Assembly: GCA_003427395.1 (NCBI GenBank)
Contig: BFEA01000101.1
Span: 2,143,057-2,178,292, forward strand
Source: Chara braunii
Lineage: Eukaryota > Streptophyta > Charophyceae > Charales > Characeae
DNA: 35,236 nucleotides
Direction of reading: 5' to 3'
The notes under the pieces were generated by a model. That model saw only the letters and a program-made list of their open reading frames with translations. It did not search any database and was not told the origin of the DNA. The position numbers were made by a program, and so were the translations under genes. Positions 21,707-30,834 of this stretch are shown here, piece after piece (the stretch's first letter is position 1; each line of letters opens with the position of its first letter).

Positions 21707-21715
21707 AGCTTTGAC

Positions 21716-22553
21716 TAGCAATTCTTGACGGCCGCAACTACTATCAGACAGCAGCGATAAGGAGGTGCTGTATTCAGGAGGAGGAAAGACGACGTGGAGA
21801 CGGGGATGGTGAAGACAAGGTGGAAGGGGGAGAGAAGGAGGAGAAAGTGCATATCCCGTTCATTCCTTGATGGAATTAGGAAAGGAAAGATGTGATCCTG
21901 AGGTTTTGGGGTAAGGCGAATCAGATAGCGGCATCGGTTTCGCCTCTAGAGCTCGGGTAAAGGAGCTAGGTGAAGAAGGAGGTGCGCGGAAGAGTCGAGA
22001 GGGAGAGATAGAAGGGAGAGTGGGAGTGAAGATTGTGAATCTCACTCATTTCGTGACAGATTTGAGCGAGGTAAGATTCGAAACACAGGTTTTCAGCTAG
22101 GGCGAATCTGATTGCAGGGTCAGAATTGAGGTCTGTGGGGTAGTTTTAGTGCTATAGTGATTAGAGGCAGCGTGGAGTGTGGGCCGAAACGAAAGCGGGG
22201 GGGGGTTGTCGACGTACCTTCCCCTGTTTGAAGAAAGGTTCTTCCCTATGTTACACAGTTCGTGAAGTGACGAGGCACTTGTTTTACCTGCTGCTGTTTC
22301 AACCTCACGACGAACGCCATTTCCACTTTTACCAGCGTGAAGATTGCCCCTGTGACACGTGTCGATTCGATGATATTCGTCAGAGGGTGACAGACTCTCC
22401 CTCTTGAGTGCTCGTCATGACCTCGATCGTTGCCCCGCCTTTATTTCGTTTTCCACCACGTTCGTAGTTTTTATGCCAACGCTTTAGTTTTCTCTCTAAT
22501 TTTGACTGAATCTGGCCATAATAGACGTAAGGTTCATCCATGGAGTAGTTGCG

Positions 22554-22555
<2 letters not shown>
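21716..22555. other. Repeat-bearing DNA with one short ORF of possible interest
   Basis: It contains two of three diverged copies of a block of about 40 bp (aggttttgggg.aaggcgaat.agat.gc) at 21897-21937 and 22087-22128; the third is at 23012-23052. The + strand is purine-rich around 21760-22040. Confidence 0.45.
22177..22407 (+). CDS. Hypothetical 76-residue ORF with a Cys/Asp/Arg-rich end
   Basis: The C-terminal half has a natural-looking aromatic/charged segment around HFHFYQ followed by CPCDTCRFDD. A CxCxxC cluster could bind metal, but the fragment is too short to assign. I do not recognise the family. No neighbouring exon or operon-like context supports it, and it lies between repeats, so an element fragment or a chance frame is possible. 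Confidence 0.2.
   Translation: MWAETKAGGGCRRTFPCLKKGSSLCYTVREVTRHLFYLLLFQPHDERHFHFYQREDCPCDTCRFDDIRQRVTDSPS

Positions 22556-22593
<38 letters not shown>
22556..22593. repeat. GA microsatellite
   Basis: About nineteen GA dinucleotides, followed by an interrupted GGAAGAGAGAGG. Confidence 0.95.
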
Positions 22594-22596
<3 letters not shown>

Positions 22597-22923
22597 GAGA
22601 GAGGCAGGGGAACAGACTGTACCTGGGCAGGAAACAGCGCAGGGTGCAGATGAAGGTGAAGGGGGAAATGGAGGAAAGTAGCTAGGCGGAGCAGGAAAGA
22701 ACGAATTCACCTGTTTCTGAACGATAGCACAGGAGGAGAGAGAGGTAGTATAGGAGGAGGAAGAGGAAGGAGTAGGGAGGGGAAAGATAGCGCAGAAGAA
22801 CGCAGCACAGCGAGAAGGGAAGCTGCTGAGACAGTAGTAAAAGAGAAACGAACCTGGACGCGGCTTTGCGCCAGGTGCGTTCGGAGAAGAAGGGAGAAGA
22901 AAAGAGTGAAAATGGCCTAGCTC

Positions 22924-23021
22924 GCTCGTTCCTGAACTGAATCCAGCGAGTCAAAAGTCCAATCTGAGGCTGGCTCGTTCCTGAACTGAATCGAGCGAGT
23001 CAAAAGTCCAATCTGAGGTTT
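22924..23021. repeat. 49-bp tandem duplication
   Basis: Copies 22924-22972 and 22973-23021 both start gctcgttcctgaactgaatc and end caatctgagg plus a few bases. They differ at only a few positions, so the event looks recent. Confidence 0.9.
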
Positions 23022-23826
23022 TTGGGCAGGGCGAAGCAGATGGCAGCATCAGAAATTGTGTTCGAGCAATGAGATGACCAGGATCAGAAGTAGAGGGTGC
23101 ACCGGCCAGGAGGGGGGTGGTAGCGGGGTGGTAGCTACGAAGCAACGACGAAGCCCCCGATTTCTGGTGGGAGGTTCATTCTCATTTCGTAATCTCTGTC
23201 TGGGTGTGGGGAAGCGGGTATGGCAGCGAGATAAGTGTGTGGGCGTGTAAGTGAGGGCGAGTGAGAGGGGAGATGAGCTATGGTGGCCTTGAGCTGCGGA
23301 AGGTGCGAACGGGAACAGCCGAGGTCACGAAGCTGGATGTAGCGGGCATAACAGAGTGTGAGTGCGCAGCGTGAAAGGAGTGGACGGGTGCTGATTGGCA
23401 GCCAATCTAGCAAGTAGGTGTGGTTGGCGGTGTTGGATCGAGGGGTATGCACGTGGCTTGCTGTTTGGACCAAGTTCGGGAGGGAGGAGGCAGAACTGGC
23501 GGCGCAGGACGACCGAAGGACGGATGAGGGGTTTGGCAGGGGATTGGACAACGTACCTGGCCATGTCCTGGCAGAAGGTCCATTCTCAACTTTCACTTTT
23601 AAGGGTGGAGGTGGTTCTGACCATCGTTGCCGTATAGATCCCGCCCTGTCCGTAGCAGTGGTGACTGTCACGGCTGCCATCCCACCGTTAGAACACAGTC
23701 TTCGTCCTCTCCTATGATCAAGTCGTGTTAGCCCGAGTATGGCGTAACACTCTGTACACACGTAAGCGAGAGAGGCTGTTTGCACGTCCTTTGCACCCGT
23801 TGTTGGTTCTTTGGAAGAAACCGGCC

Positions 23827-23895
23827 GTGATTACGGTCGGGTTCGTTGTGGGTGATTACGGTTGGGTTCGTTGTGGGTGATGACGGTAAGCCACG
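23827..23895. repeat. 25-bp tandem repeat, two and a part copies
   Basis: gtgattacggt.gggttcgtt starts at 23827 and 23852. A third, shorter copy (gtgatgacggt) starts at 23877. Confidence 0.85.
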
Positions 23896-25232
23896 AGTTG
23901 AGCCCCAATAGTATTTTGCACCTGTTATTGGGGGCTGTTAACTTAGTGAGGCTAATGGGAGTCTCAGAGCTAAGTATGGGTATGCTGGTTAAATACTGTG
24001 GGATGTCGCAGTCCCGGCGGCCAGCTATTCCGTAGATTATCACGTGGCTGCCTCTCTAAGCTGGGTTATTACCAAAAATAAGACCTCCGGTAGCGGGAGT
24101 CAGGCTCGGTAGCGAAGAGTTAGGTCCGTACGACTACAGACAAAGCCAGGTATAGCAGGGTGTGAGTGACCTCGAGACTTTTTTTTAGTCCTATAGGTGG
24201 TGGTGCTGGACCGTTCTTGGTTGGAAATATTAGTCTGTTTAGTCCGGCCGGTGTGGGCCACTGTGCACTCTGCTGTGCCTTACTAAGACGGGCCGACCCC
24301 ACTGTGCATTACGGCTTCGCTGTGTATTTCTAAAGAGGAGTTCCCACTACTGTGTTCAGCAGGTCGCTGCCACAAGTGGTTAGCCCGTTGCTGCTGGAGC
24401 AGGCTACCACAGCGCACGGTCTGCATATTGCTGTGGCCTGGCAGTGCAATTACTGCGCCGCCTTGTTGTACCCTAGCTGCACCAAACCATGGGCTCAGAA
24501 GAATAAGGAGGAGGTGCCCTTGTCTGGCACCAGAAGGCAGCTACAACGTTTGGTGGGGTGCAGCTATGGGCTGAAGGGATACTACTGGGGTTCGGGTGGC
24601 TGCAGTTGCTAGGTCCTCAGGGGCGGTGTGTGCTCTTCCTTGTAACACCTGCTGCTGAGTCTCGGATTGCTGAACTTCGGCCGTCTCTGTTGCTGGCTTC
24701 ATAATAGGGTAGTTGTTGTTGAAGCCTAATGTATGGGTCAGAAACCTGCTACAGTGGGACACCCTTCCTTTGTGGCCCACAGATAAGACGGGATTGTTGT
24801 TGCCGAAGCCCGGTTACGGTAGAATGTTGAGCTAGCAAGTACTAGCCCGAATACGGCGGCGTTACCGTTACCTAGCAGGGATTGGTATGTTACAGTAGGG
24901 CAGTACCCTGTAGCGTCGCTGTATTGCCGCAGACGGAGCGTTCTGCAGTTGCTTTCCGCTGAGTACTTCCGGACTGTGCAGACGCTGTGCAGCCCACTAT
25001 GCGCCAGTGCTACAGGCGGTAGCTTACCTTATCACTGCCGAGCGACACCTGCCCCATGTCCCGGGTGCTGTTGCGGGTGTGGACAGGTGGCATTGTCTGC
25101 TAGAAGTGTTGTAAGATTGAAGCTCAGGCGCTGTGCGTTTGCTGAGCACCGCTGAGCTACATTACTATGCACAAACTTTATGCAGCCACTGTACAGGCTG
25201 AGGTGCGCTAATGAACCAACTGTACTTCACTG

Positions 25233-25239
25233 TATAAAA
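25233..25239 (+). promoter_or_regulatory. TATA-box-like string
   Basis: TATAAAA in otherwise GC-balanced sequence, about 335 bp ahead of the 223-codon frame at 25568. It might be the promoter of a retroelement LTR. A single 7-base match is weak evidence. Confidence 0.2.
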
Positions 25240-25567
25240 CTTGCTATTGAGCAGAGCTACGTTTCATTACACATCGTCTCGGGTTGATATGAGCCAGTAC
25301 ACCTGTCGGACTCATTACTGGACATTGTTACCTTGTTAGGCTATTGTGCACGACTGCAGGCTGGGCTGCTGCCGGATTGAGTATCACTGTATCCCGAGTG
25401 GAGCACGGGAAACGTACTCTGTTCCAACGCAGTCTCTCTACGCAGAGAAGTGGGGGCTCAGTCAAGAGGAACGGCGTTGGGTAGTGGGCAGGTGCTCAGG
25501 CCTTGAAAAGAGGGTCGCTGTTGCGACTCAGACAGGCTACGACTGCTATGCTAAGTGAGGTACACTG

Positions 25568-26239
25568 TTGAATGGCACAGCGGAGTGCTGCCCGAGGAAA
25601 CTATTAGTTACTACAGCGACCTGCCCTTATATTAGGGGCACTACTACTACATACGACGGCGGTGTTGCACTGAACCACGTTGTGCAGTACGATCTTTGGT
25701 TGGCTACCACGCACAGCTGCTGTGTGCGCAACTGTGTTAATAGGAGTATTGGCGAGATTTACCGGCGCCTCAAAGAGAGCACAGGGGGGGGTGCTCTATT
25801 TGAACCGAGCCCTTCTAGGTTGCGCATCTATAATCTGGTTAGAGGAGGGACGATGCTTAGACCTGGCAGGTGGTCAGGGGACCGGTACTCTGCATTCTGG
25901 TCAAAACTCAAACTACTTCGGCTGCGTTCCAATAGGCCATCATTGCGGGGCCCTCGGGCGTATCCAGACAACAAGGCCCTCTCCAGTGAGTTTGAGCGCA
26001 CCTCTCTTGGATCTCGAGAGTCTAAACCTTCTGCTTCTATCCTTCTTACCCTCAGTCTAGTCTGTGATTACGAGAGGAAGGCGGCAGGTGGGATTGCAAC
26101 CCGTAGGTCCGCGCCAAGGCCTCTGTGGGAGGTTGCCCCACCGATTGCGGGAGCTCTGCCGGAGCCCAGGCGGGGTTCTGGAGGCAGGGAACTTCAGGTA
26201 TATTCTCGTATGACGCGTGTGATCCCTTCCCCAACTTGA
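25568..26239 (+). CDS. Hypothetical 223-residue ORF, unknown
   Basis: An open frame with no stop for 223 codons. The first half is Cys/Thr/Tyr-rich and the second half Arg/Pro/Ser/Gly-rich. I see no signal peptide, membrane segment or known motif. A second open + frame (25680-26060) overlaps it, which suggests that low stop density in this GC-rich sequence is the cause. It lies just upstream of the hairpin array, so it should be checked for transcription with it, but nothing in the sequence links the two. Confidence 0.2.
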   Translation: MNGTAECCPRKLLVTTATCPYIRGTTTTYDGGVALNHVVQYDLWLATTHSCCVRNCVNRSIGEIYRRLKESTGGGALFEPSPSRLRIYNLVRGGTMLRPGRWSGDRYSAFWSKLKLLRLRSNRPSLRGPRAYPDNKALSSEFERTSLGSRESKPSASILLTLSLVCDYERKAAGGIATRRSAPRPLWEVAPPIAGALPEPRRGSGGRELQVYSRMTRVIPSPT

Positions 26240-26439
26240 TTATCCATGGGTATCTGAATATAATACTATGGCAGGTTATTACTGTTTGTTTTGTTATGTA
26301 TGTCAGGATATGCTTTGCAAAAAGGTTAAATGAACAAGTACATATGAGAGATCAGATAACGTTTGAGTGAATTTAGACAAAAGGAACTGGGGGAAGGTGG
26401 GATAAAGGTGTTTTGTATGCGTTGACCGGGTCAACCCAA

Positions 26440-27660
26440 GGCTGAGCTCCTCTAAGTTGATTTGGGCTCAGTGCTGTGTTTTATTCATGTTTGCTGGGCT
26501 GACTTAATGATTTTGAGGGTTGGGCCTATCCTAAGTTGGACGGATCAGTCATTGTTTTTTATGGGGTTTCTGAACAGGAGGATGGGCACCCGAAGTTGGG
26601 AGGTCTCAAAATCCTGATGTTTCTTTTGTGGGTTGCTGAAAACAAGACTGGGAATACTCTAAGTTGCGTGGATCCAGTTCTGTGTGTGTTTTTTTTTAGG
26701 GGGACAACGGGATGAGGCTGAGCATACCCTTAAGTTAGGGCAGCTCAGTCGTAAGCCATGAACACAAAGGTTAACCAAAATATACAACTTTGATACATAC
26801 TATACGAACCTATATCATCTAGCAGACCGGGCACCCTAAGTTGGGAAAGCCCGTTAGTAAGTCAGGTAGAACAAGAAGAGGAGAAAAGCTATGAAGAATA
26901 CAACGCAGGTAACCTGGGCAGGCTGAGCGTACCCTTAAGTTAGGGCAGCCCGGTCCTATGCTCATTACAAGACAAAGGAGAAGAAAGTTAGTATAAACCT
27001 GTTTTATTTTCCCTTCTAAACACAAGGCAGAGTTGGATGTCTCCCTAAGTTGGGTAGTTCTGATCATCTGCCTAATAAGAGAGAAACATATGGAGTTTGT
27101 GCAAGTATCAATGGTTGTTCTCATATAGTTGTCGTTACGGAGGCTAAGCGTACCCTTAAGTTAGGGCGGCTTAGTCATACGTCGGTGTACTTTGTTTACG
27201 CAGATTCCGTCTTATGTAACTATACTGTATAAGCTAGCTAGGCGTACCCTTAAGTTAGGGCGGCCTAGTGATATGCTCTTATCGTTGATGTTTTGTAGGT
27301 TGGACGTACCCTTAAGTTAAGGCGGTCTGACCATTCGTCGTTCGTGCTTGTTTTAGGCAGGTTAGGCACACCCCTAAGTTGGGGCAGCCTAATCTTATGC
27401 CCTATGTAACCTTGTGTAAGGCTGGCTAGACATACCCTTAAGTTAAGGCAGTCTAGTCTTACGCTTCATGTCGTCAGTTTAAACAGAAGTCCGGCATACC
27501 CTCAAGTTAGGGCGGTCTGGTCATATGTTCTATGACTAGAGTTTATCTAGAGTTGGGCACACCCTTAAGTTATGGCAGTCCAGTTGTGCGTACTTTTACT
27601 TATTTAGTTAGGCAAGTTGGGCATACCCTTAAGTTAGGGCCTTGTCTGATCCTATGCCAT
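26440..27660. repeat. Array of sixteen covarying hairpin units
   Basis: Sixteen units share the core AAGTT, at 26454, 26533, 26593, 26661, 26732, 26838, 26937, 27047, 27158, 27252, 27314, 27376, 27440, 27504, 27567 and 27631. The typical unit is GGCTGAGC-ATA-CCC-TTAAGTTA-GGG-CA-GCTCAGTC-n-TATGCC. An outer stem of up to 8 bp encloses a small internal loop and an inner stem of 3-4 bp capped by (T)TAAGTT. Outer stems differ but stay paired: CTGAGC/GCTCAG (26718, 26743), CTAAGC/GCTTAG (27144, 27169), CTAGGC/GCCTAG (27238, 27263), TTAGGC/GCCTAA (27362, 27387), CTAGAC/GTCTAG (27426, 27451). Inner stems vary too: CCC/GGG, CCCC/GGGG, TCC/GGA, CCTT/AAGG. Spacers are unrelated. Spacing is 60-79, then 94-111, then a steady 62-64 bp. 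Not a multiple of three, so not a coding repeat. Confidence 0.85.
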
Positions 27661-28040
27661 AAGTGAGGGGGTTTTACTAAAGGGAAGAACTGAATGATAT
27701 AACGAACTACTTGGGCAAATCGATGTGGGATTGTGAGAAATGAATGTGTATGCATGCTTGTGGGCTCTCACTTGGGGCGTCCTTGCCATAGGATAGTTGC
27801 TTTAGATGCTCGCCAAGTGCTGGAGCCATAGGTAAATTAGATGGATGATGGGAGGGAGAACTGGGGATGAAGGTAGGACTGACCCTGCTAGGAGTTAAGC
27901 TCAATGTTAGCCCACAGTCTCATCTAGAGGTTGTGTTGGCTGTCGTTGATCCTGACTCATCGAGCAGATGTCAGAAGTTAGTCCCAAGTATAGTTGCCTT
28001 GTCCTTTTGCTTTTTCAGCTTCGTATAAATCTTGGCAGCC
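27661..28040. other. No gene or repeat seen
   Basis: Between the hairpin array and the next tandem repeat. The hairpin core is not present. Confidence 0.5.
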
Positions 28041-28047
28041 TCCTGTT

Positions 28048-28217
28048 CCTACGGGAAGCGATGCCGAAATTTCTACAAATCTGGAGGAGTTATTCATTTT
28101 TGGACTCATAAAAATTTTGAAAAGACACTTTCCCTACAGGAAGCGCTGCCGAAATTTCGTAGAATTTGGGAAGTTAGAATACTTTTCAGCTGGGAGTTAC
28201 TTAGTAGGCTCATTCTG
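28048..28217. repeat. 85-bp tandem duplication
   Basis: Units at 28048 and 28133 share cctac.ggaagcg.tgccga, then aatttc and a ctgg/ttggg block. Both open frames across it are short. Confidence 0.75.
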
Positions 28218-29040
28218 ATTAGAGGAGATACTTAGGGACTTGGTACTAATAGAGGAGCTAGATTTTGACTAGGGGGATGTTTTCCCCTTGGCACCAGCAT
28301 AAGTAGTACTCTTCTTTGGTCTCTACTGTGATGCAGGTTTCCGTGTTTCGCCCGAAGGCTTGATCTGATCAGGCTATTCCTACAAAATGATTACTCTTCT
28401 GTTATCACTGATAACAGGTCGGTTGCCGATTCGTCGGTCTACGACTCAACCTCAATTCACCCTCAATACTCAACCGAAAAAGGTTTTAGCCCTGGTGATT
28501 TTATTGTTTTGTTGAGGTTTCACCCAGACTTTTATTGAATGGTCATTTAATAAAGGTACTGAGTACTTAATTATGGTTGGTTGGCTGAAGGTTGGGGCTT
28601 GCATGGCTAAAGCGAGGGGCATGAGTGTGGAGGTTGGTTGGAGTTGACTCCGTGTAGTGCTTGGATTCTTGCTTGATTCTGTGGTGTGATTGCAGGTATG
28701 TATGAAAGAGTTTTACTTGATTCCTGTTGAGTGATGTTGCGTTGGATTCAGATGGGCAAACCACACAACTGTCGTGAGAGTGAACTTCCCCACAACCTTT
28801 GTGTTTGAGTGAGACTGTTCCGTACCTGTCCTGTTGAAATAAGTGTACGTTCAGGTAACCCCCACAGGGCTAATCCCGACGGTGTCCTTTCTATTGATGT
28901 TGAGGGCAGTTGTGTTTCATCCTTGTTGAAAATTATTTTGGTGGAACGACAAGGTTTCGGGTGGAAGGGTTAGCGTGTCGCTGGTAGTGCACCAGACAAC
29001 TCACCACCGCGCCAAATTTCTTCCTGCCCTAGGGGTCGTC
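28218..29040. other. No gene seen; possible start of the LTR element
   Basis: It contains a perfect small inverted repeat at 28399-28417 (CTGTTATCA, one base, TGATAACAG). TGTCG at 28770 and 28976 could be the 5' end of an LTR that ends CGACA at 30501, but I cannot choose between them because no complete second LTR is present. Confidence 0.4.
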
Positions 29041-29985
29041 TTACCCCGCACCTTTTGGGACACCTCAGGGTGAAGAAGACGGAGAGGCCCTCAGGCCGGT
29101 TTTGCGCCCGTTAAAGGGTTACCTCCCCTAGCGCGCGCTTCAGCCAACGCCTGAGCGTCGGAAATCACCCCATGGCTCAGAAGAGGCCATTTGGGTATGG
29201 GCACCGTATAATGCGCCGTCATTGCTGACACTCACGTAGAGCTGCATAGTGAATTGGTATGTGGGGGTACTGCGTCCGGGCGATCTTATACTAAGTCCAT
29301 GCGCGCAGCACTCTCCGATTCTCACACTAAAAGTTATGGGTCAGGCGGCGAGACCAAAAGCGCGATATGGCCCATACACTCGGGTTTTTGGTATCGCGGA
29401 GCGACACATGGGCGAAGGACTAGTTCCAGTCGGCCTATGGGAGTCCGTGTACGGGCCTCACTATCCCGGACATCGGATAGCCTATGGGTAGGGCTTTGGG
29501 CCTCCCCCGCACGCGCGTCGTTTGGGTCTGCCTACCCCTTTCATTCTAAGAGGTCACTAAACTAATGAAAGCTGGAGTGAGTCTTTCTTTTTGAATTTTC
29601 ATGGTTGGACGTTATACTCCGTGACAGCCGTCAAAGTCAAACCCCTTGATGTTTGACCGCCACGACAGCTTAAAAACTGTCTACTCAACCCCTTTGCACA
29701 GGGTGCAGAAGAGGGTGTGGTCTTCAACCACACATGGCGGTTGTCTGGCGTCGAGAGGTTACCCCTCAAAAGCGTCTGTCAGCCGACACTTGAGTGTCGG
29801 ACGCGACCCCCGAGATTATCAAGGGCCGTGAGGCTACGAGTACCACACGGTACCCCATCAGCGCGAACGATTGCAGGTGTCCACATGGCTGGTTGACATA
29901 AGAAGGCCATGCGTTTGCTCGACTCTTATATGGAAGTCCGGCGCGCAATACTTACCTGATTCTCGTCGCCTAAAGTTATGGGTCG
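29041..29985. repeat. Diverged 640-bp-spaced direct repeat within the LTR-like region
   Basis: Blocks 29041-29345 and 29681-29985 share agggtg.agaaga, gttacc, cagcc.acgc-like hairpins, gcgcgca and aagttatgggtc at offsets of 633-642. Each has a hairpin: CCAACGC-CTGA-GCGTCGG (29144-29161) and CCGACAC-TTGA-GTGTCGG (29783-29800). One C-G pair is replaced by a T-A-type pair on both sides of the stem. Confidence 0.7.
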
Positions 29986-30057
29986 GATACTGAAGGGACT
30001 AGGAGTTGTTGCGTCGTGGCGTTGTGTGTGGTGTTTGTTGGTGTGTGTTCCATGTGT

Positions 30058-30064
30058 TATAAGT
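30058..30064 (+). promoter_or_regulatory. TATA-like site of the LTR
   Basis: TATAAGT lies 443 bp before the LTR end, in a GT-rich context. It fits a U3/R promoter but is a single short match. Confidence 0.35.
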
Positions 30065-30503
30065 AGTAGGTGTGAGTGTTGGGCGTAACGCGTGGTGTGT
30101 GTAGTGCGTCCTAGTCGACCGGCGTCGAGTCGCATTTGAGACTTCAGCCCCCCAGTACGGCGACTCGTGTGGGTTCGATTCTTGGGTGTTCGACTGTGCG
30201 TAACCCCCTATGCTACAGCGAACGAGAAACGTCTTCGGCCGGGTCACCTCTGCAATTGCATACGAAAAGCCTTCGCATGTGGTTCAGTAGCTCGGCGGGG
30301 ATACGCCCATCTAAGGGATGGTGACAGCTCCCGCAGGTGGAGGTAAGCGGTGTCTTGTGTGACCCTGTCCTATCGTAGGGGCTCGCGAGAGGTACGGCTG
30401 GCGCACTCGGCCGGAGCGGCAAACGCTCTTCGCGATAAGTCCTGCCAAATCCTGGGTGACGCGGCCGGGAGGGTCCTCGTGCGGGACCGATGCGCTCGAC
30501 ATG

Positions 30504-30520
30504 TGGCGCCGTTGCCGGGG
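30504..30520 (+). promoter_or_regulatory. Primer binding site complementary to tRNA-Asp 3' end
   Basis: TGGCGCCGTTGCCGGGG complements the 3' end of plant tRNA-Asp including CCA. This type of site is well known from plant Ty3/gypsy families such as the Athila/Tat group. It starts two bases after an LTR-like ...CGACA end and 331 bp before the gag frame, which is the expected order. This is where minus-strand DNA synthesis would be primed. Confidence 0.85.
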
Positions 30521-30834
30521 ATCTCGGCTGCCTACCGGGATCCTAAAGAGAACGAACCCAGGTTAAGTGCAGGCTGATGATCCAGGCAAAACGACAAAGG
30601 TTATAGGTTGGACTGACTTATATAAGAAGGTAGTATATGAAGTTATAATAAGACTGAGCGATATATAGTGCGACTAAAGGTTATATCTTGGGCGTAAATG
30701 ACTAATGGTAGAGCGACTAGCTAAACTTAGAAGTAGAGTGGCCAAGAATGGTGTAGGGCAAGCCCTCTGAAGCTTGACGAACTGCTTACCGGTCTATCCC
30801 TTGTTACTCCTGTCAGGTTGGTTAGCAGAAGGAG
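30521..30834 (+). other. Leader between primer binding site and gag
   Basis: AT-richer untranslated leader with several stops in each frame. Five loosely similar words (ttatag, ttatat, atatag) are seen, with no clear structure. Confidence 0.5.

Larger units (their letters stand above)
21403..21715 (+). mobile_element. Composite SINE copy 2: tRNA-like head, TAA repeat, U6-like tail
   Basis: The A box is TAGCGCGGTGG (21409-21419) and the B-box-like part is CGAGTTTGGAATC (21450-21462). The head aligns with copy 1 through tacacc, gactgttg and ccgagtttg. A TAA/GATAATAA microsatellite (21481-21540) follows, then the shared middle block, then U6-like sequence from 21620. Only about five of the 37 central U6 positions differ, mostly transitions. 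Two copies 700 bp apart with the same head-middle-U6 order argue for one mobile family and against chance juxtaposition. Confidence 0.65.
23022..26439. other. Unassigned DNA, no gene supported
   Basis: Long open frames exist (minus 23135-23785, 216 codons; plus 25568-26239, 223 codons), but neither shows a domain. From about 23.9 to 25.6 kb the sequence is rich in CTGCTG, CAGTACC and GTAGC words and resembles a long terminal repeat or satellite-like element in texture. It has a TATAAAA at 25233. No partner copy is visible in the window. Confidence 0.4.
29041..30501 (+). mobile_element. Probable 5' LTR (U3 duplications, TATA, R-U5) of a Ty3/gypsy element
   Basis: The right end is well placed: gggaccgatgcgctcgaca ends at 30501, two bases before a primer binding site. 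A TATAAGT at 30058-30064 would be the LTR promoter, putting the RNA start near 30090. Upstream, two diverged blocks 640 bp apart (29041-29345 and 29681-29985) look like duplicated U3 sequence. The left end is unknown. LTR identity is inferred from the PBS position, the CA end and the TATA-like site, since a full second LTR is not in the window. Confidence 0.55.

Noticed and set aside
22561-22681. Arg/Glu repeat protein encoded across the GA microsatellite
   Set aside because: The ArgGlu run is simply the translation of GA repeats; nothing else in the frame is recognisable.
23135-23785. 216-codon minus-strand frame
   Set aside because: The translation is Ser/Pro/Thr/Arg-rich without a domain, and several other long frames overlap it on both strands. 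Low stop density in GC-rich DNA explains it.
26440-27660. CRISPR-like reading of the spaced repeat array
   Set aside because: The repeats are not identical, spacing varies from 60 to 111 bp, there are no cas genes, and the setting is a eukaryotic nuclear genome. Stem covariation is the feature that stands out.
30110-30190. tRNA-Leu-like sequence (TAGTCGACCGG as a D-arm, GGGTTCGATTCTT as a T-arm)
   Set aside because: The B-box-like part is good, but I could not draw an acceptor stem or a proper anticodon arm, and it lies within the LTR R/U5 region.
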